NCBI GenBank assembly: GCA_009702725.1
Contig: WLHM01000025.1
Location: 1 to 10,064 of the forward strand
Source: Actinomycetota bacterium
GTDB taxonomy: Bacteria; Actinomycetota; Actinomycetes; S36-B12
DNA length: 10,064 bases
Reading direction: 5' to 3'
The notes under the pieces were generated by a model. The model saw only the letters and a list, made by a program, of their open reading frames with translations, was not told the DNA's origin and did not search any database. Shown in pieces: positions 1 to 6,184 of this stretch. Every line of letters begins with the position of its first letter. Position 1 is the first letter of the stretch. Made by a program: the position numbers and the translations under genes.

Positions 1-1
1 G

Positions 2-163
2 CTGGCTTTTGTGATCCCAACGCTAGCGGTCGGTTGCCGACGCCTGCATGATCGCGGCCAATCCGGCTGGTGGCAGTTACTGCTACTTGTGCCATGTGCC
101 AATATCGTTTTGATCATCTTCTGGGCGATGGCTGGCAAGGATGGCGAGAACGCTTACGGCTAG
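2..163 (+). CDS. DUF805 family membrane protein, C-terminal part (5' end outside window)
   Basis: The frame is open from the first bases to TAG at 161-163 and gives 53 residues. It contains the DUF805 signature: RRLHDRGQSGWW (local residues 13-24), a hydrophobic helix (about 25-42), and a short tail with KDGENAYG, matching the family's usual G(D/E)xxxNxYG ending. DUF805 proteins are small multi-helix inner-membrane proteins (YhaH/YhaI type) of unknown function, usually about 110-150 residues, so roughly the last third is visible. The gene converges on the DUF4190 gene, and both stops lie in the same CTAG, leaving no room for a terminator between them. Family assignment rests on this motif alone but is distinctive. 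Confidence 0.8.
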   Translation: MAFVIPTLAVGCRRLHDRGQSGWWQLLLLVPCANIVLIIFWAMAGKDGENAYG

Positions 164-462
164 TTACCGGAAGTAGCGCCGGCGGCTACCACGATTACCA
201 ACCAGAAAAAGAAGACGAGGACTGAAAGTCCGGCGCCGACGATGCCGAGTATGAAACCGGCTTTCGCCACACCGCCATTGGTTGCTAGGCCCTGTTTGGC
301 TTTCTGCATGCCTATATAGCCGAACACAATCGCGAGAACGGTGCCGATTGGGCCAAGACAAAAGAACTGCAATATGCCCATGACTAGCGAGGCTGTCCCC
401 ATGCCGTCTTGGGACTGTTTGTATTCAGCGGGATTAGATGGAGGTGGGGTTAATTCTGACAT
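160..462 (-). CDS. Small DUF4190-type membrane protein
   Basis: This is a 100-residue protein. A proline-rich polar N-terminus (1-20, with TPPPSNP) is followed by two hydrophobic segments (about 22-50 and 66-95) joined by a loop containing MQKAKQG. The pattern ASLVMGI, then GYIGMQKAKQ, then GGVAKAGFILGIVG is the DUF4190 arrangement (A-SLVLGI, GHxAxxxI, AxAGLxLGxxG). The family is common in actinobacteria as a short membrane protein or as a domain of a larger one; its function is unknown. It lies 40 bases downstream of the tyrosine phosphatase gene on the same strand, so co-transcription is likely. The ATG at 460-462 has only a weak ribosome binding site upstream. Its TAG stop lies inside the CTAG at 160-163. 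Confidence 0.85.
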   Translation of the reverse strand: MSELTPPPSNPAEYKQSQDGMGTASLVMGILQFFCLGPIGTVLAIVFGYIGMQKAKQGLATNGGVAKAGFILGIVGAGLSVLVFFFWLVIVVAAGATSGN

Positions 463-502
463 TTCAATTCACCAACCTTTTGAGTAGGCAATCGGTTTCA
501 GA

Positions 503-1006
503 TCAGGATACGCGCAGTGCTAGCTCGGTCACTAATCCATCGGAAGCCGCTTCGATCATCTTTAGCACCGCGGTGAAATCCTCCAGAGTGCCGTGATAAG
601 GGTCCGGCACATCAAGGGCTGGGTCTGGTTCAGCAATGCCAATGAGTGCCGGATCAAAAGCACGCATCATCCGGAGTTCGACTTGCGAGCCACTAGTTTT
701 GATGAGTGCGGCCACGTCGGTGTAGTTGTTGGTATCCATAACGAGTGCTAGATCGATAGCGTCGAACCAACTTGGGGTGATCTGGCGGGCTGTGTGGTCA
801 AGTTGGTAGCCGTGCTGATTCAAGGTCGTGATGGATTTGGCGTTGGCTCCCTGACCAATATGCCAATCCCCGGTGCCGGCGGAGTCCACGGTGATCTGTT
901 CGGTTAGCCCAACTTCGGCGATGCGATCGCGAAGCACGGCTTCACCGATTGGCGAGCGGCAGATATTGCCCAGGCAGATGATGGTGATGCGGTAAGGGGT
1001 CGTCAC
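503..1006 (-). CDS. Low-molecular-weight protein tyrosine phosphatase
   Basis: This 167-residue cytosolic enzyme is expected to remove phosphate from phosphotyrosine (class I LMW-PTP, arsenate-reductase-like fold). The P-loop CLGNICRS is at residues 11-18 and fits C-x5-R: Cys11 is the nucleophile, Arg17 binds phosphate, and Ser18 follows as in the family. The general acid is Asp135 in VPDPY (133-137). DSAGTGDWHIG (41-51) is another conserved family stretch. All catalytic residues are present and the length is normal (about 150-170). The start is GTG at 1004-1006; the next residues TTPYRITIICLGN begin the first strand directly, so no longer start is needed. The leader has no good Shine-Dalgarno, but TACCCT lies six bases upstream, so a leaderless mRNA is possible. 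In some bacteria the family acts on exopolysaccharide tyrosine kinases; no such kinase is visible here. Confidence 0.95.
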   Translation of the reverse strand: MTTPYRITIICLGNICRSPIGEAVLRDRIAEVGLTEQITVDSAGTGDWHIGQGANAKSITTLNQHGYQLDHTARQITPSWFDAIDLALVMDTNNYTDVAALIKTSGSQVELRMMRAFDPALIGIAEPDPALDVPDPYHGTLEDFTAVLKMIEAASDGLVTELALRVS

Positions 1007-1012
1007 GGGATG

Positions 1013-1018
1013 AGGGTA
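1013..1018 (-). promoter_or_regulatory. Possible -10 element of a leaderless phosphatase transcript
   Basis: Read on the minus strand the hexamer is TACCCT, fitting the TAnnnT pattern of actinobacterial -10 elements. Six bases separate it from the GTG start, so transcription would begin at about the first base of the start codon. It sits in a small GGGTACCC palindrome (1014-1021), so chance is not excluded. No convincing -35 box was found. Confidence 0.3.
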
Positions 1019-1038
1019 CCCACCGGGAGATAAATGTT

Positions 1039-1178
1039 TTATCCACAGGCTGGGGACAGGTAAATCGTGCGTTTCACAGGGGAATGTGCCGGAACTATTT
1101 GGGGTATCCCCATGCCATCCCCAAGGTAAGGCAGGTCAGGAGCAGGTGATCCCCAGCCCCTCCACACCTTCATCCACA
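1039..1178 (+). promoter_or_regulatory. DnaA-box-like cluster in the phosphatase/dnaB divergent region
   Basis: TTATCCACA at 1039-1047 is a perfect match to the DnaA box TTATNCACA, and TCATCCACA at 1170-1178 differs at one base. Three further elements in the same orientation share the core ATCCCCA, at 1106-1112, 1117-1123 and 1149-1155. Core starts are therefore at 1041, 1106, 1117, 1149 and 1172, i.e. gaps of 65, 11, 32 and 23 bases, mostly close to whole helical turns. The first box also lies in an inverted repeat GATAAA-TGT-TTTATC (1029-1043). What is seen is the motif series; that DnaA binds here and controls dnaB or the divergent phosphatase gene is inference. The region lacks a clear long AT-rich unwinding element and lies beside neither dnaA nor dnaN, so I do not call it oriC. 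Confidence 0.5.
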
Positions 1179-1225
1179 AGGTGGTTGGACAGGTCCGGCG
1201 CCGCGCCCATACGTTACGTCAGACC

Positions 1226-1243
1226 TACCTGTTAGAACAGGTA
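1226..1243. promoter_or_regulatory. Perfect 8-2-8 palindrome in the dnaB leader (operator candidate)
   Basis: TACCTGTT and AACAGGTA are exact inverted repeats separated by AG. The palindrome ends 36 bases before the preferred dnaB ATG. The right arm with its flank, ACAGGTAAAT, occurs again exactly at 1056-1065, and ACAGGT also at 1189-1194, which suggests half-sites for one regulator. It could be a repressor operator or a hairpin in the mRNA leader. It does not match the actinobacterial LexA box. The lower part of the longer possible dnaB reading frame crosses it, one reason to treat that N-terminal extension as non-coding. Confidence 0.45.
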
Positions 1244-1266
1244 AATGGTGATGGAATGGTATTCGG

Positions 1267-1274
1267 AAGGGAGG
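1267..1274 (+). promoter_or_regulatory. Ribosome binding site deciding the dnaB start
   Basis: AAGGGAGG lies five bases before ATG 1280-1282, a strong Shine-Dalgarno at normal spacing. This favours ATG 1280 over the GTG at 1181 or the ATG at 1256 in the same frame. Confidence 0.7.
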
Positions 1275-1279
1275 CCTTG

Positions 1280-2638
1280 ATGAGTGTCGTTGAGTTGCCC
1301 CTTCCCGTTGAGCACCGGGCCCAGGACCGCACCCCACCTAATGACGTTGCCGCCGAACAGTCGGTCTTAGGGGCCATGCTGCTGAGCAAGGATGCCATCG
1401 CAGATGTAGTCGAGACAGTACGCGAAGCGGATTTCTATCGACCCGCACATCAAACTATCTACGGGGCAATTCTTGACTTATACAGCAAGGGTGAGCCAGC
1501 CGATGCCGTCACCATTGCCGCTGAGTTAACCAAGAACGGCGATATTGCCCGCGTAGGTGGGGCACCGTATCTGCACACGTTGGTGTCACTGGTACCAACC
1601 GCAGCAAATGGCAACTACTACGCCCGTATCGTGCGTGAGCAGGCAATCTTGCGCCGACTCGTTGAAGCTGGAACGCGCATCGTCAGCATGGGTTACACCG
1701 GTACCGGCGATGTTGACGAAATGGTTGATCGAGCACAAGCCGAGGTCTACGACGTAACCGATCGACGCATGAGTGAGGACTACAGCCCACTGCGCGACAT
1801 CATGAATGACGCACTGAGTGAGATCGAAGCGATCTCAAATCGCGGCGGTGAAATGATCGGGGTACCAACAGGGTTTGTTGATCTAGATTCATTAACAAAC
1901 GGCCTGCACCCCGGGCAGTTAATTATTTTGGCGGCTCGGCCGGCTCTTGGTAAATCAACTCTTGGCCTTGATATTTGCCGCAATGCTTCCATTAAACATG
2001 GTTTGAGTAGCGTCATCTTCTCACTCGAAATGAGCCGCAACGAAATTGTCATGCGCCTCCTTTCGGCCGAAGCCCAGATCCCCTTGCACCACATGCGTTC
2101 GGGCACAATGAGCGAAGGTGACTGGGCGAAGTTGGCCAGCAAGATGGGCACGGTCAGTGAAGCCCCTTTGTTCATTGACGATTCACCGAACATGACCTTG
2201 ATGGAGATCCGCGCTAAGTGCCGGCGCCTCAAGCAGCGCCATGATCTTCGCCTGGTGGTTGTCGACTATTTGCAGCTCATGACAAGTGGTAAGCGTGTCG
2301 AAAGCCGTCAGCAAGAAGTTTCGGAGTTCTCGCGCTCACTTAAACTTCTGGCCAAAGAGCTTGAAGTACCGGTGATAGCAATCAGCCAGTTGAACCGTGG
2401 TGCTGAGCAGCGCCAAGATAAAAGACCGATGCTCGCAGACCTCCGCGAATCGGGTTCTCTGGAACAAGATGCGGACGTCGTTGTACTACTGCATCGTGAG
2501 GATGCCTACGAACGAGAATCACCACGTGCCGGTGAAGCAGACTTCATCATCGCCAAACACCGCAACGGCCCAACAGGTCTAGTCACAGTTGCATTCCAAG
2601 GTCACTACAGCCGCTTCGTGGATATGGCGCAAACATAG
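1280..2638 (+). CDS. dnaB: Replicative DNA helicase DnaB
   Basis: This is the hexameric 5'-3' helicase that unwinds the replication fork. With ATG 1280 the protein has 452 residues, typical of DnaB. The N-terminal domain opens with the conserved PPNDVAAEQSVLGAML (19-34) and runs to about 150, followed by a linker. The RecA-like motor shows GVPTGFVDLDSLTNGL (194-209), Walker A ARPALGKST (219-227, Lys225), SLEMS (248-252), the Walker B strand LRLVVVDYLQLM (323-334), ISQLNRGAEQR (368-378), DLRESGSLEQDAD (387-399), and KHRNGPTG (426-433) with the arginine-finger region. Some actinobacterial DnaB proteins carry an intein; none is present. The frame stays open upstream to GTG 1181, but the extra 33 codons are basic, non-conserved and cross the palindrome and putative control sites. 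In many actinobacteria dnaB follows rplI; here a divergent phosphatase gene lies upstream instead. Confidence 0.98.
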   Translation: MSVVELPLPVEHRAQDRTPPNDVAAEQSVLGAMLLSKDAIADVVETVREADFYRPAHQTIYGAILDLYSKGEPADAVTIAAELTKNGDIARVGGAPYLHTLVSLVPTAANGNYYARIVREQAILRRLVEAGTRIVSMGYTGTGDVDEMVDRAQAEVYDVTDRRMSEDYSPLRDIMNDALSEIEAISNRGGEMIGVPTGFVDLDSLTNGLHPGQLIILAARPALGKSTLGLDICRNASIKHGLSSVIFSLEMSRNEIVMRLLSAEAQIPLHHMRSGTMSEGDWAKLASKMGTVSEAPLFIDDSPNMTLMEIRAKCRRLKQRHDLRLVVVDYLQLMTSGKRVESRQQEVSEFSRSLKLLAKELEVPVIAISQLNRGAEQRQDKRPMLADLRESGSLEQDADVVVLLHREDAYERESPRAGEADFIIAKHRNGPTGLVTVAFQGHYSRFVDMAQT

Positions 2639-2651
2639 GCTTACCGCACTG

Positions 2652-2657
2652 TAATAT
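2652..2657 (+). promoter_or_regulatory. Possible -10 element before the histidine phosphatase gene
   Basis: TAATAT (4/6 to TATAAT, and fits TAnnnT) lies eight bases before ATG 2666, with TG immediately in front of it. A start of transcription at or within two bases of the ATG would make a leaderless mRNA, consistent with the lack of any Shine-Dalgarno in the 27-base gap after dnaB. No good -35 is visible; read-through from dnaB is the alternative. Confidence 0.35.
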
Positions 2658-2665
2658 CTGCTGGC

Positions 2666-3244
2666 ATGGACCAAGAGTCACCAGAGATCGCTCCAGAAGT
2701 AATAATGTTTGTGCGCCATGGTGAGAAACCAGGTGAAGGCACCGAGCCACATGGTGTCAACGAAGAGGGCAAGCATGACGGGCATTCACTTTCGGTATTG
2801 GGTTGGACTCGAGCCGGTGCGCTAGCTGGCTTTTTCGCTCATGCACCATCGCAAGCTCATCCAAACGTCGTGAAGCCTGAGCGGATTTTGGCAACGAGGC
2901 CAACTCCCGACGCAAAAAGCAAGCGCGAGATTGACACCGCAACACCCACCGCCCGACGACTTAACCTCGAGATTGAAGACGATCACACCCACGGCAATGA
3001 AAAAAAGCTAGTTGACGAAGTACTCGGCCGCCCCGAATCCACCCTGATTGTCTGGCACCACGGCACCATGGCGAAAATTGTGCGGCACTTCCCGGTTGTA
3101 AATAAAGAAGATATCCCGCACCGCTGGCCCGATGAGCGATTTGACTTAATTTGGGTTCTAGTGCGGCAACCCGGTGACGAACTGGCCTATCGTTTTGTCG
3201 TGGTGCCGCAGATGCTACTTGCTGACGACCTAGAAACCGGATGA
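2666..3244 (+). CDS. Histidine phosphatase superfamily protein (phosphoglycerate-mutase-like)
   Basis: This 192-residue soluble protein shows MFVRHGEKP at 14-22. Arg17-His18-Gly19 is the RHG motif, with His18 as the expected phospho-accepting residue. LSVLGWTRAGALAGFF (42-57) is the usual helix that follows (LTxxGxxRAxxLA). LIVWHHGTM (127-135) supplies the second catalytic histidine (131 or 132). The central region normally holding SxxxRxxQTA instead reads ATRPTPDAKSKREIDTATPTA (76-96), a variant with Arg78 or Arg87 possibly filling that role, so substrate preference is unlikely to be that of ordinary phosphoglycerate mutase. No signal peptide or membrane helix is seen. It starts 27 bases after dnaB and ends 10 bases before the MFS gene, so co-expression with the latter is likely. 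The enzyme class is clear; the substrate is unknown. Confidence 0.85.
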   Translation: MDQESPEIAPEVIMFVRHGEKPGEGTEPHGVNEEGKHDGHSLSVLGWTRAGALAGFFAHAPSQAHPNVVKPERILATRPTPDAKSKREIDTATPTARRLNLEIEDDHTHGNEKKLVDEVLGRPESTLIVWHHGTMAKIVRHFPVVNKEDIPHRWPDERFDLIWVLVRQPGDELAYRFVVVPQMLLADDLETG

Positions 3245-3254
3245 CGTTACCCAG

Positions 3255-4763
3255 ATGAGCGACGGTCAGTCCGACAGTGAATTACCTAATACTCCGCGCA
3301 CTCCCGAGGAGAAAGCAGCGCGCCGCGCTGATAAGGCCAAAAAAGAGCCGACAAAGCGGCAAACACTTTCAGCAATCACGATATCGGTTTTTTTGTGTTG
3401 GCTAGGTAGTACGGTTTTTATTGCGTCGCATAAGGTGATGGCGGCACGACTAGGTATCAGCACTCTCGAAGTGACTCTTGCACTCGCGAGTTATTCGGTC
3501 GCGCTCATTATGATCGCGATTGCAGGTGGTCGACTATGCGACATCATCGGACGCAAGCGGATGTTCATAATTGCTGGCCTAGTGTTTTCCGTGACCTCAT
3601 TATTTGGCTTGCTTATTGAAGACTTTTGGTCTCTCTTGCTCGTTCGGGTAGTGATGGGACTGTGCGCAGGGCTAATTCTGACTTCGACCGGTGGAGTTTT
3701 AGTTACGACCATGCATGGGGATACCCGCCATGATGGTTGGCTGCTGTGGCGTGGTGCAGGTATGTGCGGCATGGTGTTAGGCCCTGTTTTTGGTCCTGTA
3801 ATAACGAGCGACGTCGATTGGCATACGCCTTTTCTCGCAAATGCACTGGTGATGTTGTTAGCGGTTGCCCTTGGTGCTTGGGGCATGACGGAGAGCCGTG
3901 ATGAAGACAGTCTCTTCAGTTTTGGGCTCCTAGCACCGACAGTTTTTCTGGGTCTTGGATTACTGAGCCCGTACTTAGTTCTGCTAGTTTTCAAGGAGCA
4001 GATCGAGAGTTGGCCTTTGGTGGCCGCTATCGTCGTCGGTGGGATCGCTTGTCTCATTGGGTACTTCGTGCTCAATAGGAGAGGCGGCCACAAACTCTTC
4101 GATACCAACATCGTGACCCATAATCGCCGAATGTGGCTGACCGATATTTTCGGCGGAATTCACGTAGGCGCCCTGTTTGTAGTGGTTGCCGCTTTCACGG
4201 TTATTTTGGATGCTGATACCAAATTGACTTCTACCTGGATTGGTATCGGGATGCTTCCGCTAGTGGTTCCGCTAATTACTTTGCATTTATTGGCGCATAG
4301 ATTTAGAGAAAGGTATGGGCTCACCAGGCAAAAAGAGACAATAATTGGGTGCCTTCTACTCACACTCAGCGTGATTTGGTGGTTCGGGGTAGCGGCGAGA
4401 AACCCAAGTTATTGGACGATACTTCCGGACTTGATTCTCGTAGGTGCTGGCTTTGGCCTTATCCGGCTGTATGGGCATATGGGCGTTATTAAGGTTACGG
4501 GCCAAAGGTGGTCGTCCACACTTTTTGGAACTAGAACTTTCAGCAATCACATAGGTGCGGCCATAGGTGCAGTAGTAATCGGCTATGTACTTGTTGCGGC
4601 TTCAATTGGTACTGAAACCTTAGATCCGGCGGTGGCTAAGCAAGCCGGACTAGTAGCCAGCTTCTCAATTTTGGTCGTAATTGCCTCATCGATCGTCTTC
4701 GCTGGCCTGAAAGCCGAACTCCTTGGGCTCGAGGACCCACATTGGCATGCAGCCGCCACTTAG
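3255..4763 (+). CDS. MFS transporter, DHA2-like 14-helix drug/H+ antiporter type
   Basis: The protein has 502 residues. A charged, probably cytoplasmic N-terminal tail (1-37, rich in Lys, Arg and Glu) precedes about 14 hydrophobic segments: roughly 38-58, 72-91, 104-122, 125-150, 162-184, 191-211, 223-246, 253-273, 302-319, 327-347, 361-381, 385-404, 431-450 and 465-486. GGRLCDIIGRKR (91-102) is MFS motif A between helices 2 and 3. GMVLGPVFGP (172-181) in helix 5 resembles antiporter motif C. Fourteen helices plus motif C point to the EmrB/QacA (DHA2) branch, exporting small molecules by proton antiport; the substrate cannot be read from sequence. Arginine codons are odd: all 12 in residues 1-215 are CGN, while 9 of 12 in residues 275-427 are AGA or AGG. 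The gene is tightly spaced behind the histidine phosphatase gene and 43 bases before the aminotransferase. Confidence 0.88.
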   Translation: MSDGQSDSELPNTPRTPEEKAARRADKAKKEPTKRQTLSAITISVFLCWLGSTVFIASHKVMAARLGISTLEVTLALASYSVALIMIAIAGGRLCDIIGRKRMFIIAGLVFSVTSLFGLLIEDFWSLLLVRVVMGLCAGLILTSTGGVLVTTMHGDTRHDGWLLWRGAGMCGMVLGPVFGPVITSDVDWHTPFLANALVMLLAVALGAWGMTESRDEDSLFSFGLLAPTVFLGLGLLSPYLVLLVFKEQIESWPLVAAIVVGGIACLIGYFVLNRRGGHKLFDTNIVTHNRRMWLTDIFGGIHVGALFVVVAAFTVILDADTKLTSTWIGIGMLPLVVPLITLHLLAHRFRERYGLTRQKETIIGCLLLTLSVIWWFGVAARNPSYWTILPDLILVGAGFGLIRLYGHMGVIKVTGQRWSSTLFGTRTFSNHIGAAIGAVVIGYVLVAASIGTETLDPAVAKQAGLVASFSILVVIASSIVFAGLKAELLGLEDPHWHAAAT

Positions 4764-4806
4764 GGGGAAGGTGCGGACCCCGTCGCGCCTGTGCTTTGAT
4801 CTAAGC

Positions 4807-6165
4807 ATGACCACAATCGATCGGCGCAAATTGTCCGCGCTCTTAGACAAGGAGCGAGTAGAGCATCTAGCGCGCACTCCACTATCCCGAGCCGCCTATG
4901 AAGCTGCTGACCACCTATTTGGCCGGGTCCCGATGACTTGGATGAATAAATGGTCAGGCGGATACCCCGTTTCTATGGCCTCGGCTCGTGGCAACCGAAT
5001 CGTTGATCTAGATGGAAACGAGTATGTGGACTTTGCCTTGGGCGACACCGCAGCGATGGCCGGGCATTCACCTGACGCCACGGTAGCTGCCGTAACTAAG
5101 CGTCTAGCCGTCGACGGTGGCATCACCACGATGCTGCCAAGCTTGGATGCTGAGTGGGTTGGCGCCGAACTGACTCGGCGTTTCGGGTTACCGCTTTGGT
5201 CGTTCGCCCTCAGTGCCACCGACGCCAATCGGTGGGCATTGCGCATCGGTCGACTAGTCACCGGTAAACCGAAGGTTTTAGCGTTCTCATATGGGTACCA
5301 CGGTGCCGTCGATGAAACCTTTGTTGTGTGCGGTCCAGATGGTGAACCAGAAGCAAGGGGCGGAAATGTCGGGCCACCGGTGCCGATCGCAGATACCACC
5401 CGAGTTGCCGAGTTCAACGATTTAGCATCGGTTGAGCGCGCCTTAGCTCACGGTGATATTGCTGTGGTGATAACCGAGCCCGCGCTCACCAATATGGGCA
5501 TCGTGCTTCCTGAGCCAGGTTTTCTTGACGGCCTACGCGCCCTGTGCACGCAATATGGCGCACTCCTATTGATTGATGAAACACATACTTTCTCTGCGGG
5601 CCCAGGCGGGTGTACTGAAGCTTGGAATCTGAAGCCAGACCTATTTGTGATCGGCAAGAGCATCGGCGGCGGTGTCCCGTGCGGCGCCTTTGGGATTACC
5701 AACGAAATTGCTGAAGCCATTCGAAAAAATCTTGACGCTGACCTCGTCGATGTCGGCGGCGTGGGCGGCACACTGGCCGGCAATGTTCTGTCAACAGCAG
5801 CGATGCGGGCAACTTTGGGAGAGGTACTAACCGCGCCCGCATTTGAACACATGATTGCCATGGCAACTAGGTTCACCGCTGGGGTAGAGCTGGTACTTCT
5901 GGAAACGAACATGCCGTGGTCGATAGTGCAACTGGGTGCGCGGGCCGAGTATCTATTCACGAGCCCGGCACCCAAAAGTGGCTCGGCATCGGCTTTGGTT
6001 GAGGACGAGGAACTTGAGGACTACCTACATCTTTTCATGTCTAACCGCGGCTTGTTGATGACACCATTTCACAATATGGCGTTGATGTGCCCGACAACAT
6101 CTTCGGCCGACGTCGACTTGCACACTGCTTTGTTTACCAAAGCGATTTGTGACTTAGTTAGCTAA
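4807..6165 (+). CDS. Class-III PLP aminotransferase, glutamate-1-semialdehyde-aminomutase-like
   Basis: This is a 452-residue fold-type I PLP enzyme. Visible features in order are GNRIVDLDGNEYVDFALGD (62-80), the cofactor-phosphate loop SATDA (136-140, where most relatives have SGTEA), YGYHG (162-166) whose aromatic residue stacks on PLP, LLLIDETHTF (253-262) with Asp257 pairing with the pyridine nitrogen, FVIGKSIGGGVPCGAFG (280-296) with Lys284 as the Schiff-base lysine, and GTLAGN (321-326). The active site looks complete. HemL itself is usually about 430 residues and sits with haem genes, absent here, so I expect a different amino donor or acceptor. ATG 4807 is preferred: conserved sequence begins soon after it. 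The frame is open back to 4723, but that part would overlap the MFS gene. It sits 43 bases after the exporter on the same strand; a biosynthesis-export pairing is inference. Confidence 0.88.
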   Translation: MTTIDRRKLSALLDKERVEHLARTPLSRAAYEAADHLFGRVPMTWMNKWSGGYPVSMASARGNRIVDLDGNEYVDFALGDTAAMAGHSPDATVAAVTKRLAVDGGITTMLPSLDAEWVGAELTRRFGLPLWSFALSATDANRWALRIGRLVTGKPKVLAFSYGYHGAVDETFVVCGPDGEPEARGGNVGPPVPIADTTRVAEFNDLASVERALAHGDIAVVITEPALTNMGIVLPEPGFLDGLRALCTQYGALLLIDETHTFSAGPGGCTEAWNLKPDLFVIGKSIGGGVPCGAFGITNEIAEAIRKNLDADLVDVGGVGGTLAGNVLSTAAMRATLGEVLTAPAFEHMIAMATRFTAGVELVLLETNMPWSIVQLGARAEYLFTSPAPKSGSASALVEDEELEDYLHLFMSNRGLLMTPFHNMALMCPTTSSADVDLHTALFTKAICDLVS

Positions 6166-6166
6166 C

Positions 6167-6184
6167 TTTCAGTGTTTACTGAAA
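6167..6184. terminator. Hairpin between convergent stop codons, possible bidirectional terminator
   Basis: TTTCAGT (6167-6173) and ACTGAAA (6178-6184) pair perfectly around a GTTT loop, and AACTT/AAGTT could extend the stem with a bulge. It lies exactly where the aminotransferase (stop 6163-6165) and the glycoside hydrolase (stop 6176-6178) converge; the loop includes part of the hydrolase stop codon. A 10-base palindrome GTTAGCTAAC (6157-6166) abuts it. The stem is A/T-rich and neither side has a strong U-run, so termination may be inefficient. Confidence 0.5.

Noticed and set aside
1029..1178. Calling the DnaA-box region the chromosomal origin oriC
   Set aside because: It lacks a clear AT-rich unwinding region and the dnaA or dnaN neighbours expected in actinobacteria; only one perfect box is present.
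1226..1243. Reading the palindrome as a LexA/SOS box
   Set aside because: The actinobacterial LexA site has GAAC-N4-GTTC; here the order is GTT-AG-AAC, so it does not fit.
1181..1279. An N-terminal 33-codon extension of DnaB from GTG 1181
   Set aside because: It is not conserved in DnaB, crosses a perfect palindrome and control-like repeats, and ATG 1280 has a strong ribosome binding site.
3491..4111. Long open frame antisense to the MFS gene (206 codons)
   Set aside because: The predicted peptide is Ser/Pro/Arg-rich low-complexity with no recognisable motif, and the sense strand encodes a clear transporter.
4723..4806. Earlier start for the aminotransferase overlapping the MFS gene
   Set aside because: The added residues are not part of the family, and GTG 4771 has its purine run too close to serve as a ribosome binding site.
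4896..5975. Two antisense open frames (173 and 175 codons) across the aminotransferase gene
   Set aside because: They look like shadows of the PLP enzyme's codon pattern, with no domain and no ribosome binding site.
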